This document shows positions 26,395 to 35,519 of a stretch of 64,000 nucleotides of DNA, one piece after another. How positions within the stretch are numbered: position 1 is the first letter of the stretch; each line of letters opens with the position of its first letter. The position numbers and the translations under genes were made by a program. The notes below the pieces were generated by a model, which made no database searches, had not been told where the DNA came from, and saw only the letters and a list, made by a program, of their open reading frames with translations. The stretch comes from Nocardioides terrigena. Its GTDB lineage: Bacteria > Actinomycetota > Actinomycetes > Propionibacteriales > Nocardioidaceae. The stretch lies in NCBI RefSeq assembly GCF_003047265.1, contig NZ_PZYY01000002.1, positions 62,001 through 126,000 of the forward strand. The letters run 5' to 3'.

Positions 26395-27788
26395 TGGCAG
26401 ACCGCGTCGTCATCATCGGTGGAGGCCCCGGTGGCTACGAGGCGGCCCACGTGGCCGCGCAGCTCGGCGCCGAGGTCACCGTCGTCGACACCGACGGGGT
26501 GGGCGGTTCCGCTGTCCTCACCGACTGCGTGCCGTCGAAGACCCTCATCGCCACCGCGGAGCTGATGACCGAGGTGTCGGAGTCGGCCGAGCTCGGCATC
26601 GACTTCTCGGACCACGAGGGCGACTCGGCGACCACCATCCGGGTCGACCTCGCCAAGGTCAACACCCGCGTCAAGAAGCTGGCCGCCGACCAGTCGGCCG
26701 ACATCGCCGCGCGCCTGGACCGGGACGGCGTCCGCGTCCTGCGCGGACGGGGACGGCTGGCCCCGGGCATGACCGTGGTCGCCACGCTGCCCGACGGCTC
26801 CGAGGAGGTGCTGGAGGCCGACGCGGTCCTGGTCGCCACCGGTGCCGCGCCACGCACGCTCGACTCCGCGCAGCCCGACGGCGAGCGGATCCTCACCTGG
26901 GAGCAGGTCTACGACCTCGACGAGGTGCCCGACAAGCTCATCGTCGTCGGCTCGGGCGTCACCGGCGCCGAGTTCGCCAGCGCCTACCTCGCGCTCGGCA
27001 TCCCGGTCACCCTGGTCAGCTCCCGCGACCGGGTGCTCCCCGGCGAGGACGCCGACGCCTCGGCGGTCCTCGAGGAGGTCGCCACCCGACGCGGCATGGA
27101 GGTGCTCAGCCGGTCCCGGATGCAGTCGGTCACCCGCGACGGCGACACGGTCACCGTGACGCTCACCGACGGCCGGACCGTCACCGGGTCGCACTGCATC
27201 CTGGCCCTCGGCTCGGTCCCCAACACCGCCGACCTCGGCCTCGAGGAGGCCGGCGTCGCCACCGACGAGGCCGGCTTCATCACCGTCGACCGGGTGTCCC
27301 GCACGTCCGCGCGCGGGGTCTACGCCGCGGGCGACTGCACGGGCATCCTCATGCTGGCCTCCGTGGCCGCCATGCAGGGCCGGATCGCGATGTGGCACTT
27401 CCTCGGCGACGCGGTGTCGCCGCTGGACCTCAAGAAGGTCTCCTCCAACGTCTTCACCTCACCGGAGATCGCCACCGTCGGCTGGTCGCAGAAGGCCGTC
27501 GAGGAGGGCGAGATCCTGGCCGAGGTGGTGACCCTGCCGCTCGCCGGCAACGCCCGGGCCAAGATGCAGGGCGTGCGCGACGGCTTCGTCAAGCTCTTCA
27601 TCCGCCCCGGCACGGGGATCATCGTCGGCGGAGTGGTCGTGGGCCCGCGGGCCTCCGAGCTGATCCACCCGGTGTCGATCGCGGTGGCCGAGTCGCTGAC
27701 GGCCGACCAGCTCGCCCAGGCGTTCACCGTCTACCCGTCGATGAGCGGCTCGATCGCCGAGGCGGCCCGACGCCTGCACCGGGTCTGA
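26394..27788 (+). CDS. Lpd-like NAD(P)H quinone reductase (LpdA/Rv3303c type)
   Basis: A 464-residue flavoprotein disulfide reductase homologue. The FAD and NAD loops (IGGGPGGYEAAHVA, VGSGVTGAEFASAYL) are intact, but the disulfide region reads GVGGSAVLTDCVPSK, with only one cysteine, so it cannot act on disulfides in the usual way. The C-terminal HP-E pair of Lpd is also replaced (YPSMSGSIAEAARRLH). The same change is known for Rv3303c, reported to reduce quinones with NAD(P)H. Translationally coupled to lpd. Possible role in redox defence. Confidence 0.88.
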   Translation: MADRVVIIGGGPGGYEAAHVAAQLGAEVTVVDTDGVGGSAVLTDCVPSKTLIATAELMTEVSESAELGIDFSDHEGDSATTIRVDLAKVNTRVKKLAADQSADIAARLDRDGVRVLRGRGRLAPGMTVVATLPDGSEEVLEADAVLVATGAAPRTLDSAQPDGERILTWEQVYDLDEVPDKLIVVGSGVTGAEFASAYLALGIPVTLVSSRDRVLPGEDADASAVLEEVATRRGMEVLSRSRMQSVTRDGDTVTVTLTDGRTVTGSHCILALGSVPNTADLGLEEAGVATDEAGFITVDRVSRTSARGVYAAGDCTGILMLASVAAMQGRIAMWHFLGDAVSPLDLKKVSSNVFTSPEIATVGWSQKAVEEGEILAEVVTLPLAGNARAKMQGVRDGFVKLFIRPGTGIIVGGVVVGPRASELIHPVSIAVAESLTADQLAQAFTVYPSMSGSIAEAARRLHRV

Positions 27789-27793
27789 GGCTG

Positions 27794-27816
27794 GGTGGGG
27801 GTCAGTCGCCCCCACC
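27794..27816. terminator. Hairpin between convergent genes
   Basis: Perfect 8-bp stem GGTGGGGG / CCCCCACC with a 7-nt loop, next to the lpdA-type stop and overlapping the end of the convergent gene. No T-run; assigned mainly from position. The right arm is also the Gly-repeat coding region, so base composition alone could create it. Confidence 0.35.
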
Positions 27817-28611
27817 TCCGCCACCACCGCCACCGTCGCCGCCCCCGCCGTCACCGCCTCCGTCGAACCCGCCGCTGCCGTCGGGACCGCCGTGCCAGCC
27901 GGAGTAGTCGTGGCCGCCGATCATCCCCCCGCCGTCCCACGCGCCGGGGTCGGACCAGGCGGCGGCCGGGGCGATACCGACCCCGTCCCCGCGTGACGCG
28001 GAGCCGGCCCAGAGCATCGTGAGCCGGTCGGCCTCCATCCGGTGGTCGTCCAGCAGGTCGCCGTACCAGCCCTGCGCCCACGCGGCGTACAACGGGCCGG
28101 AGGCGAACCACGCGACCCGGCGGTTGCCGAGGCGGACGAGCCGTACCTCCGGCTGCTCGCCGGCGGTGAGGCGCTCGAGGTCGCGGAAGCAGACCGGTAC
28201 GACGCGGGGCACGCCGCCGGGCGGCGCCCACTCGACGTCGTGGTCGGCCGGCCCGTGCGCGGGGTCGAAGAAGCACGGCTCGTGCCGGACGGGCTTGGGT
28301 CGGCCGTCGCGGACGGCCAGCACGCAGGCGTGTGACCAGCGGCCCCGGGCCAGCACGCGGGTGACCCCCGAGACCTCGGTGGCCGACTCCGCGGTCGCGA
28401 GCTGTGCCTTGGCCTGCTCGTAGGCGTCGAGGGCGCGCTGGTAGTCCTCCTGCGACCCCTCGTCCAGGGGCGTCGTGAGGGTGTCGACGTGCAGCTGCAC
28501 CAGCTCCTCGCCGAAGCGGGTGACGTCCTCGTCGGCCGCGCGGCGTACGTGCCGGAAGGCGTCGAGCGCCGCGAGCCGCTCCTCCTTGCTCCGCCGGCCG
28601 AAACCCTTCAT
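27802..28611 (-). CDS. Unknown protein with glycine-rich C-terminal tail
   Basis: A 269-residue protein with no recognised domain, signal peptide or membrane helix. The N-terminal 110 residues are basic and probably helical (coiled segment near EDYQRALDAYEQAKAQLATAE). A middle region has a cysteine pair (PCFFDPAHGPADHDVEW and VVPVCF) that could bind metal. The last 45 residues are mostly Gly with Asp, His and Ser, ending in a run of glycines. ATG 28611 follows CACCAT by 6 nt. It lies divergent from the SpoIID gene. Confidence 0.65.
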   Translation of the reverse strand: MKGFGRRSKEERLAALDAFRHVRRAADEDVTRFGEELVQLHVDTLTTPLDEGSQEDYQRALDAYEQAKAQLATAESATEVSGVTRVLARGRWSHACVLAVRDGRPKPVRHEPCFFDPAHGPADHDVEWAPPGGVPRVVPVCFRDLERLTAGEQPEVRLVRLGNRRVAWFASGPLYAAWAQGWYGDLLDDHRMEADRLTMLWAGSASRGDGVGIAPAAAWSDPGAWDGGGMIGGHDYSGWHGGPDGSGGFDGGGDGGGGDGGGGGGGGGD

Positions 28612-28758
28612 GCCCCGATGGTGCTCCCGGCCACCGGCCAGGGTCCACCCCCTGGTGAAGTACACCGTTGTAGTTGTCCCGGTCTGGTTGTGGCGCGCTG
28701 TGACGCGTGGTGTCATCGACCGTCACGCCAGTCACACCCGACTCAGGAGACGCACCCG

Positions 28759-29997
28759 ATGCGCCGTTCCACCCGCCCGCTCGCGCTGCTCGGCGCCGCC
28801 CTCACGGTGGTGTCGGTGCTGGTCGTGTCGCTGGTGGCAGCGCCGTCGACCGCGAGCCGCAGGGGCGAGGTGTACGCCGTCTCCGGGCCCTCGACGATCA
28901 CGCTCACCGGGCACGGCTACGGGCACGGCCACGGCATGTCGCAGTACGGCGCCGAGGGGGCGGCCCGGCAGGGGCTGACCTGGCAGCAGATCATCGGGTT
29001 CTACTACCCCGGCACCTCATGGGGGGAGCTGCGGGGACCGATCTCGGTGTGGCTGACCGGCGACACCACCGACGACGTGGTGGTGGCGGCGCAGGCGGGC
29101 CTGACGGTCACCCGGCTGGCCCCGCGCAAGGCGTGGACGCTGCCCGCCAACGGGGCGCGCCAGTGGCGCGTCAACGGCCTGGCCGGTGGGCGCTCGCAGG
29201 TGCAGTTCGTCAAGGGTCGCGGCTGGCGCACGTGGAAGGTCTTCCGCGGCGACGCGGAGCTCTCCGCGGCGAAGAAGCGGCTCACGCTCATCACGCCCTC
29301 GGGCAGCAAGGTCTACCGCGGCCGGCTCCGCTCGGCCTCGCCCGTGCCCGGCGGCGCGGCGCGCGACACCGTCAACGTCCTGAGCATGGAGTCCTACCTC
29401 CGCGGCGTCGTACCGCTCGAGATCCCCGCGTCCTGGAGCCCGGACGCCGTCCGCGCCCAGTCGGTCGCGGCCCGCACGTACGCCGCGGCCGAGCGCTCGC
29501 ACCCCAACGCACGGCACTACGAGATCTGCGACACCACCCAGTGCCAGGTGTACGGCGGCGTGGGTGCCGAGCACCCGGCGGCGACCCAGGCGATCCGGGA
29601 CACCGCGAGGCAGGGGCTGACCTACGACGGGCGGCCGGCCTTCACCCAGTTCTCCGCCAGCAGCGGCGGCTGGACCTCGGCCGGCTCGACGCCCTACCTC
29701 GTCGCGCAGGCGGACCCGTACGACGGGTGGGAGGGCAACGCCGTCCACACCTGGACGAAGACGGTCAACGACTCGGCGCTCGAGCGGCACTACCCGCGGA
29801 TCGGTGACCTGACCTCGATCGAGATCGCCGGGCGCGACGGCAACGGCGACTGGGGCGGCCGGGTGCAGGAGATGACGCTGGTCGGCACCCGCGGTCGCGC
29901 GGCCACCACCGGCGACACCCTGCGGACCCTGCTGGGCCTGCGGTCGTCGTGGTTCACCGTCAGCGTGGCCCCGCTCCAGGCGCGTACGCGGGGCTGA
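28759..29997 (+). CDS. Secreted SpoIID/LytB-domain protein
   Basis: A 412-residue exported protein with a signal peptide in the first 33 residues. The motif GHGYGHGHGMSQYGAEG starts the SpoIID-like region and a second block (VLSMESYLRGVVPLEIPASW, AQSVAARTYA, QVYGG) completes it. In Bacillus SpoIID is a lytic transglycosylase acting on denuded peptidoglycan; the actinobacterial homologues are not sporulation proteins and probably act in wall remodelling (inference). ATG 28759 has a CAGGAGA site upstream, so this gene has a leader. Confidence 0.9.
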   Translation: MRRSTRPLALLGAALTVVSVLVVSLVAAPSTASRRGEVYAVSGPSTITLTGHGYGHGHGMSQYGAEGAARQGLTWQQIIGFYYPGTSWGELRGPISVWLTGDTTDDVVVAAQAGLTVTRLAPRKAWTLPANGARQWRVNGLAGGRSQVQFVKGRGWRTWKVFRGDAELSAAKKRLTLITPSGSKVYRGRLRSASPVPGGAARDTVNVLSMESYLRGVVPLEIPASWSPDAVRAQSVAARTYAAAERSHPNARHYEICDTTQCQVYGGVGAEHPAATQAIRDTARQGLTYDGRPAFTQFSASSGGWTSAGSTPYLVAQADPYDGWEGNAVHTWTKTVNDSALERHYPRIGDLTSIEIAGRDGNGDWGGRVQEMTLVGTRGRAATTGDTLRTLLGLRSSWFTVSVAPLQARTRG

Positions 29998-30024
29998 CCC
30001 GCTGGGCCGACCCCGCTCAGCCCC
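29990..30024. terminator. Hairpin spanning the stop codons of the SpoIID gene and pyc
   Basis: The 8-bp stem GGGGCTGA / TCAGCCCC encloses a 19-nt loop. The TGA of the SpoIID gene is in the left arm and the pyc stop in the right arm. The same arrangement occurs at 16671-16701. Likely a shared terminator. Confidence 0.5.
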
Positions 30025-33000
30025 GGAGCACCAGCACCAGGTCGCCGCCCTCGACGGCCTGGGTGCCCGGCACCGCGACGCGCTCCACCGTGCCGGCCCG
30101 CGGGGCGGTGATCGAGGCCTCCATCTTCATGGCCTCGATGGTCGCCACCGTCTGACCGGCCTCCACCGTGTCGCCCTCGGCGACGCCGACCGTGACCACC
30201 CCGTCGAACGGCGCCGCCACGTGGCCGCCGTGCGAGGGGTCGGCCTTCTCGGCGGCCGCGACCTCGGAGGCGACGTTGCGGTCGCGGATCCCGATCGGGC
30301 GCATCTGGCCGTTGAGGGTGCACATCACGGTGCGGATGCCGCGCTCGTCGGGCTCGCCGATGGCCTCGAGGCCGATCAGCAGCCGCTTGCCCTCGTCGAG
30401 GTCGACGACGTGCTCCTGCCCGCGGCGCAGGCCGTAGAGGTAGTCGATGGTCGGCAGCACCGAGATGTCGCCGTAGGTCTCGCGCGACTCCTTGAACTCC
30501 TTGGTCGGACCCGCGAAGAGCAGCTGGTTGAGGGTGTCGCGCCGCTCGCGGGCCGAGCCGGAGGTGAGCCCGGCGGACTGCTCGGGGGTCAGCTCGGCAG
30601 CTGGCCTCTTCCACGTGCGTCCCGCCAGGGCCTTGGTGCGGAAGGGCTCCGGCCAGCCGCCGGGCGGGTCGCCGAGCTCGCCGTTGAGGAACCCGATGAC
30701 CGAGTCGGGGATGTCGAAGGAGCCCGGGTCGTCCTGGAACTCCCGGGGGTCGGCGCCGACCGCGACCAGGTGCAGCGCGAGGTCGCCGACCACCTTGGAC
30801 GAGGGGGTCACCTTGACCACGTTGCCGAGGATGTCGTTGGCCGCGGCGTACATGTCCTCGACCTGCTCGAACTTCTCGCCGAGGCCGAGCGCGATGGCCT
30901 GCTGGCGCAGGTTGGAGAGCTGCCCGCCGGGGATCTCGTGGCGGTACACACGACCGGTCGGTGCCGGGAGGCCTGACTCGAAGGGCGCGTAGACCCGTCG
31001 GGTGGCCTCCCAGTAGGGCTCCAGCGCGTTGACGCTGGCCAGCGACAGCCCGGTCTCGCGGGGGCCGTGGTCGGTGGCCGACACGAGCGCGGACAGCGGC
31101 GGCTGCGACGTCGTCCCGGCCATCGAGGCGCAGGCGGCGTCGACCGCGTCCACGCCGGCGTCGATGGCCGCGACCAGCGTCGCGAGCTGGCCACCGGGGG
31201 TGTCGTGGGTGTGCAGGTGCACGGGGAGGTCGAACTCCTCGCGCAGCGCGGTCACCAGCGTGCGCGCGGCGGGCACCCGGAGCAGGCCGGCCATGTCCTT
31301 GATGGCCAGCACGTGCGCGCCGGCGTCGACGATCCTGCGCGCGAGGTCGAGGTAGTAGTCGAGCGTGTAGAGGGTCTCGTCGGGGTCCGAGAGGTCACCG
31401 GTGTAGCAGAGCGCGACCTCGGCGACGGTGGTGCCGGTGGCGCGCACCGCCTCGATGGCCGGACGCATCTGCTCGACGTCGTTGAGGGCGTCGAAGATGC
31501 GGAAGACGTCGATGCCGGTCGCAGCCGCCTCGGCGACGAACGCCTCGGTCACCTCCGTCGGGTACGGCGTGTAGCCGACCGTGTTGCGACCGCGGAGCAG
31601 CATCTGGAGGCAGATGTTGGGCACCGCCTGGCGCAGCAGCTCGAGCCGCTCCCACGGGTCCTCGGACAGGAAGCGCAGGGCCACGTCGTACGTCGCCCCG
31701 CCCCACGCCTCGAGCGACCACAGCTCGGGCGTCGTCCTGGACACGTGGCCGGCCACGGCGAGCAGGTCGCGGGTGCGCACCCGGGTGGCGAGCAGCGACT
31801 GGTGGGCGTCGCGGAAGGTGGTGTCGGTGACCGCGACCCGGTCCTGGGCGCGCAGCGCGCGGGCGAACTCCTCGGGCCCCACGCGCAGCAGGTGCTGGCG
31901 GCTGCCGTCGGGGGCCGGGACGTCGAGGTTCACCGCGGGCAGCTTGGTGACCGGGTCGACGGTCACCGGGGCCCTGCCGTGCGGCTGGTTGACGGTGACG
32001 TCGGCGAGGTAGGTGAGCAGCTTGGAGCCGCGGTCGCCCGAGGAGCGGGCCGAGAGCAGCTGCGGGTGGTCCTCGATGAAGGAGGTGGTGACCCGGCCGG
32101 CCGCGAAGTCGGGGTCGTCGAGCACGGCCTGGAGGAACGCGATGTTGGTGGAGACGCCCCGGATGCGGAACTCCGCGACGGCCCGGCGGGCCCGCTCGAC
32201 GGCCTTCTCGAAGGTGCGGCCGCGACAGGTCAGCTTGGCCAACATCGAGTCGAAGTGGGCGCTGACCTCGGCGCCGGTGTAGGTCGTGCCGCCGTCGATG
32301 CGGACCCCGGCACCGCCGGGGGAGCGGTAGGTGGTGATCTTGCCGGTGTCGGGACGGAACCCGTTGGCGGGGTCCTCGGTGGTGATCCGGCACTGCAGGG
32401 CGGCACCGCGGATGACGATGCCCTCCTGGGAGAGGCCGAGGTCGGCCAGCGTCTCGCCCGACGCGATCCGCATCTGCGACTGCACCAGGTCGACGTCGGT
32501 GATCTCCTCGGTGACCGTGTGCTCCACCTGGATGCGCGGGTTCATCTCGATGAAGACGTAGTTGCCGGCCGGGTCCAGCAGGAACTCCACCGTGCCGGCG
32601 TTGCGGTAGCCGATCTCGCGGGCGAAGCGCACCGCGTCCGCGCACATCCGGTCGCGCAGCTCGGCGGGGAGGTTGGGCGCCGGGGCGATCTCCACGACCT
32701 TCTGGTGGCGGCGCTGCACCGAGCAGTCGCGCTCGAACAGGTGGATGACGTTGCCCTCGCCGTCGGCGAGGATCTGCACCTCGATGTGGCGCGGCTCGAC
32801 GACGGCCTGCTCGATGAAGACGGTCGGGTCGCCGAAGGCGCCCTCGGCCTCGCGCATGCAGGTCTCGATGGCCTCGCGCAGGTCCTTGCGGTCGTCCACC
32901 CGGCGCATGCCGCGCCCACCGCCGCCGGCGACGGCCTTGACGAACAGCGGGGCCGGGATGGCCTCGGCCGACGCGACCAGCGCCTCCACGTCGGTGGAGG

Positions 33001-33409
33001 GGTCCACGGACTGCAGCGTGGGTACGCCGGCCGCCTTGGCCGCCGCGATGGCGCGCGCCTTGTTGCCGGTGAGGGTCAGCACGTCGGCCGTGGGACCGAT
33101 GAAGGTGATCCCGGCGTTGGCGCACGCCTCGGCCAGGGCGGGGTTCTCGGACAGGAAGCCGTAACCGGGGTAGACGGCGTCGGCACCGGCGCGGACGGCC
33201 GTGGCGACGATCGCCTCGGGGTCGAGGTAGGCGCGGACGGGGTGCCCGTGCTCGCCGATCTCGTAGGCCTCGTCGGCCTTCAGCCGGTGCTCGGACCAGC
33301 GGTCCTCGTGGGGGAAGACCGCGACCGTGCGCGCGCCGATCTCGTACGCCGCACGGAACGCCCGGATCGCGATCTCGCCGCGGTTGGCCACCAGCACCTT
33401 GGAGAACAT
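30017..33409 (-). CDS. pyc: Pyruvate carboxylase
   Basis: A 1130-residue single-chain pyruvate carboxylase that makes oxaloacetate from pyruvate, bicarbonate and ATP for anaplerosis. Order: biotin carboxylase (about 1-450, with VANRGEIA, AVAGGGGRGMRRV and EMNPRIQVEHTVTEE), carboxyltransferase (about 520-800, TTFRDAHQSLLATRVRTRD and the metal site HLHTHDTPG), the tetramerisation domain, then the biotinyl domain with EAMKMEAS near the C-terminus. Length is normal. ATG is 6 nt after TAGCGT. Biotinylation would depend on birA at 58.4 kb. Confidence 0.97.
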   Translation of the reverse strand: MFSKVLVANRGEIAIRAFRAAYEIGARTVAVFPHEDRWSEHRLKADEAYEIGEHGHPVRAYLDPEAIVATAVRAGADAVYPGYGFLSENPALAEACANAGITFIGPTADVLTLTGNKARAIAAAKAAGVPTLQSVDPSTDVEALVASAEAIPAPLFVKAVAGGGGRGMRRVDDRKDLREAIETCMREAEGAFGDPTVFIEQAVVEPRHIEVQILADGEGNVIHLFERDCSVQRRHQKVVEIAPAPNLPAELRDRMCADAVRFAREIGYRNAGTVEFLLDPAGNYVFIEMNPRIQVEHTVTEEITDVDLVQSQMRIASGETLADLGLSQEGIVIRGAALQCRITTEDPANGFRPDTGKITTYRSPGGAGVRIDGGTTYTGAEVSAHFDSMLAKLTCRGRTFEKAVERARRAVAEFRIRGVSTNIAFLQAVLDDPDFAAGRVTTSFIEDHPQLLSARSSGDRGSKLLTYLADVTVNQPHGRAPVTVDPVTKLPAVNLDVPAPDGSRQHLLRVGPEEFARALRAQDRVAVTDTTFRDAHQSLLATRVRTRDLLAVAGHVSRTTPELWSLEAWGGATYDVALRFLSEDPWERLELLRQAVPNICLQMLLRGRNTVGYTPYPTEVTEAFVAEAAATGIDVFRIFDALNDVEQMRPAIEAVRATGTTVAEVALCYTGDLSDPDETLYTLDYYLDLARRIVDAGAHVLAIKDMAGLLRVPAARTLVTALREEFDLPVHLHTHDTPGGQLATLVAAIDAGVDAVDAACASMAGTTSQPPLSALVSATDHGPRETGLSLASVNALEPYWEATRRVYAPFESGLPAPTGRVYRHEIPGGQLSNLRQQAIALGLGEKFEQVEDMYAAANDILGNVVKVTPSSKVVGDLALHLVAVGADPREFQDDPGSFDIPDSVIGFLNGELGDPPGGWPEPFRTKALAGRTWKRPAAELTPEQSAGLTSGSARERRDTLNQLLFAGPTKEFKESRETYGDISVLPTIDYLYGLRRGQEHVVDLDEGKRLLIGLEAIGEPDERGIRTVMCTLNGQMRPIGIRDRNVASEVAAAEKADPSHGGHVAAPFDGVVTVGVAEGDTVEAGQTVATIEAMKMEASITAPRAGTVERVAVPGTQAVEGGDLVLVLRG

Positions 33410-33415
33410 GGCGGC

Positions 33416-33421
33416 ACGCTA
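33416..33421 (-). promoter_or_regulatory. -10 element (TAGCGT) of pyc
   Basis: TAGCGT on the minus strand with 6 nt to the ATG at 33409. Predicted leaderless promoter. Confidence 0.5.
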
Positions 33422-33503
33422 TCGAGTGCCGGCCCGCCCCGTTCGTTACCGGTCCGTAGGACGGTCACGCGGTGCCTCACCAGTGCGGTGACATGATCGA
33501 CGG

Positions 33504-34463
33504 ATGCCCGCCACCACCCGTCGTCGTACCCTCGCGGTCGCCCTCGCCGCCGCGGCGCTGGGCGTGTCCGGCTGCTCCGGTGCCGGCGGCTCCGACGGGC
33601 CGGCCGAGACCGAGGTGCCGACCTTCGGCGACCTGCCTGCGGAGATCGACTACGTGGCGCTCGGCGACTCCTACAGCGCCGGGCCGCTCGTCACCACGGT
33701 CCGCTCGGACCCGTCCGGGTGCGTGCGCTCGACCGACAACTACCCCGCCTTCCTCGCCGGCTGGCTCGCCGTGGAGTCCTACCGCGACGTCACCTGCTCG
33801 GCGGCCGACACCTCCGACCTCCGGCGCCGCCAGCAGGTCATCGGCGGTGAGAGCGTGGCTCCCCAGCTCGACGCGCTCTCCGAGGAGACCGACCTGGTGA
33901 CGCTCGGCATCGGTGGCAACGACTTCGGGATCTTCTCCTCGCTGGTCGGCTGCGCCCCCGGTGCCCGGGCCTGCCCGCCCGGCCTCCAGCAGCGGCTGCT
34001 CCGCGACGCCGGCCGCGTCGAGGCCCGCGTGGAGAGGGCGGTCCGCCAGGTCTCCGAGCGGGCCCCGGAGGCGGCGGTCTACGTCGTCGGCTACCCGCAG
34101 GTGCTGCCCGCGGAGGACGGCTGCAGCGCCGTGCCGCTGCCGGAGGGACAGCTCGAGACCGCGGCGTCGGTGGCCCAGCGCCTCAACGACTCGCTGCGTG
34201 CCGGTGCGGAGTCCGCCGGAGCGTCGTACGTCGACCTCGACGAGGCGTCGGAGGGCCACGACGTCTGCGCGGGACCCGACGCCTGGATCAACGGTCCCGA
34301 GATGCGCCTGGGCGTCGCGGCGCCCTTCCACCCGCTCCTCGCGGGCATGCGGGGGGTGGCCGAGGAGGTCTTCGGCACCATCACCGGTGACGAGGCGCCC
34401 GAGGCCGAGACGGCGGCGCCGCCGACCGACGCCGTGGTCCGCAACGAGGTCCCGGCGGGCTGA
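33504..34463 (+). CDS. SGNH/GDSL hydrolase lipoprotein
   Basis: A 319-residue lipoprotein: lipobox VSGC with Cys24, then a GDSL-type esterase domain. Block I is ALGDS56YSAGP with the catalytic serine, block III GIGGN139DF gives the oxyanion Asn, and His276 in PFHPLLAGM completes the site. Cys residues at regular places suggest disulfides, as in secreted actinobacterial GDSL lipases. It probably hydrolyses an ester outside the membrane. ATG follows CATGAT by 6 nt. The last 35 residues are an acidic, Ala/Pro-rich tail. Confidence 0.9.
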   Translation: MPATTRRRTLAVALAAAALGVSGCSGAGGSDGPAETEVPTFGDLPAEIDYVALGDSYSAGPLVTTVRSDPSGCVRSTDNYPAFLAGWLAVESYRDVTCSAADTSDLRRRQQVIGGESVAPQLDALSEETDLVTLGIGGNDFGIFSSLVGCAPGARACPPGLQQRLLRDAGRVEARVERAVRQVSERAPEAAVYVVGYPQVLPAEDGCSAVPLPEGQLETAASVAQRLNDSLRAGAESAGASYVDLDEASEGHDVCAGPDAWINGPEMRLGVAAPFHPLLAGMRGVAEEVFGTITGDEAPEAETAAPPTDAVVRNEVPAG

Positions 34464-34464
34464 C

Positions 34465-35394
34465 TCACCGGGCGGTGCGCCACCACTCGACGGTCTCCTT
34501 CACGCCGGTCGGGAGCGGGGTGGGCGCCAGCCCGAGGCGCTCCTGGCTCGCCCCGGAGTCCAGGACGAAGGGCCGGGTGAACATGTACGACGTCTCGGCC
34601 AGCTCCCGGGTCTCGCGCGAGACCGCGCCCAGCCCTCGCAACGCCCACGCCGGGATGGCCGACAGCCGCGGCACCGGCACACCGGCGGCGGCAGCGACCT
34701 GCTCGACCAGCTCGCGCTGGGTGACCGGGGGAGCGGTGGGCGCGTGGAGGAAGGAGTCCCAGAGGTCGGGGGTCGCCGCGGCCCGGATCATCGCCGCCGC
34801 GAGGTCCGGCACGTAGGTGAACGAGTGCGGCTGGTCGAGGCTGCCCATCACCCGCATCGTCCGGCCCGCCAGCACGGTCGGCACCAGCCGCTCCCCGGCG
34901 TGGGCGTTGCGCACCAGCGGTCCGTAGAAGTCCGAGGCCGCCACGCTGACGGTCGGGGTCGTCGACGCTTCGCGCTGGGCGAGCAGCTCGGTGCGGACGC
35001 CCAGCTTGCCGGTCGTGGCCGCGCGCGGCAGGTCCTCGGTGATCGGGCCGTCGACCGGGCCGTAGGAGTAGAGGCTCTCGGGGAAGACCACCACGGCGCC
35101 GACCCGGCCGGCGGCGGCCAGGACGTGGCGCTCGGCGACGGGCAGCTCCGCACGCCAGGTGCGGGCGTCGTACCGCGAGCCGTGGATGCAGTGGTGGACC
35201 GCGGTCGCGCCCTCGAGGGCCGGCCCGAGCTGCTCGGGACGGGAGACGTCGACGCGGAGGCGCTCGACGAGGGGGTGCTCCGGCCCGCTGCCCGAGCGGG
35301 TCAGGAGCCGCACCTGGTGGCCGCCCTCGGCCAGCTGTCGGGCGACGGTCGAGCCGACGGGTCCGGCTCCGGTGACGACGTGGATGGGGTTCAT
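34465..35394 (-). CDS. NAD-dependent epimerase/dehydratase family protein
   Basis: A 309-residue extended SDR protein with the cofactor loop VTGAGPVGSTVARQL. The usual YxxxK pair is not evident (the region reads VFPESLYSYGPVDG), so it may be an atypical SDR acting as a reductase or NAD(P)-binding sensor. ATG 35394 has a GAGGAG site. It is divergent from a TetR regulator, and a palindrome 21-35 nt before its start matches one before the regulator, so it is the probable target of that regulator. Confidence 0.88.
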   Translation of the reverse strand: MNPIHVVTGAGPVGSTVARQLAEGGHQVRLLTRSGSGPEHPLVERLRVDVSRPEQLGPALEGATAVHHCIHGSRYDARTWRAELPVAERHVLAAAGRVGAVVVFPESLYSYGPVDGPITEDLPRAATTGKLGVRTELLAQREASTTPTVSVAASDFYGPLVRNAHAGERLVPTVLAGRTMRVMGSLDQPHSFTYVPDLAAAMIRAAATPDLWDSFLHAPTAPPVTQRELVEQVAAAAGVPVPRLSAIPAWALRGLGAVSRETRELAETSYMFTRPFVLDSGASQERLGLAPTPLPTGVKETVEWWRTAR

Positions 35395-35414
35395 GTCCTG
35401 CTCCTCGGGATTGG

Positions 35415-35429
35415 GAGAGCACTGCTCTC
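35415..35429. promoter_or_regulatory. TetR operator 1
   Basis: GAGAGCA-C-TGCTCTC, a perfect 15-bp palindrome just upstream of the epimerase gene. A second copy of its core lies 51 bp away, centre to centre, before the TetR gene. Together they look like the sites of the adjacent regulator. Confidence 0.65.
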
Positions 35430-35465
35430 GGTTCGACCAGCATGACCCGCGTTCGTCCGAAATGC

Positions 35466-35480
35466 AAGAGCAGTGCTCAC
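35466..35480. promoter_or_regulatory. TetR operator 2
   Basis: Core GAGCA-G-TGCTC (35468-35478), sharing the half-site of operator 1. It lies 40-54 nt before the TetR start, close to the expected -35 region, which fits autoregulation. Confidence 0.6.
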
Positions 35481-35519
35481 TGATGTATCCGGTGCTTCCA
35501 GATGTGGCACACTCGCGGG

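Noticed and set aside
31067..33496. An 809-codon open frame antisense to pyc
   Set aside because: Shadow of the pyruvate carboxylase gene with no domain features; the sense strand encodes all carboxylase motifs.
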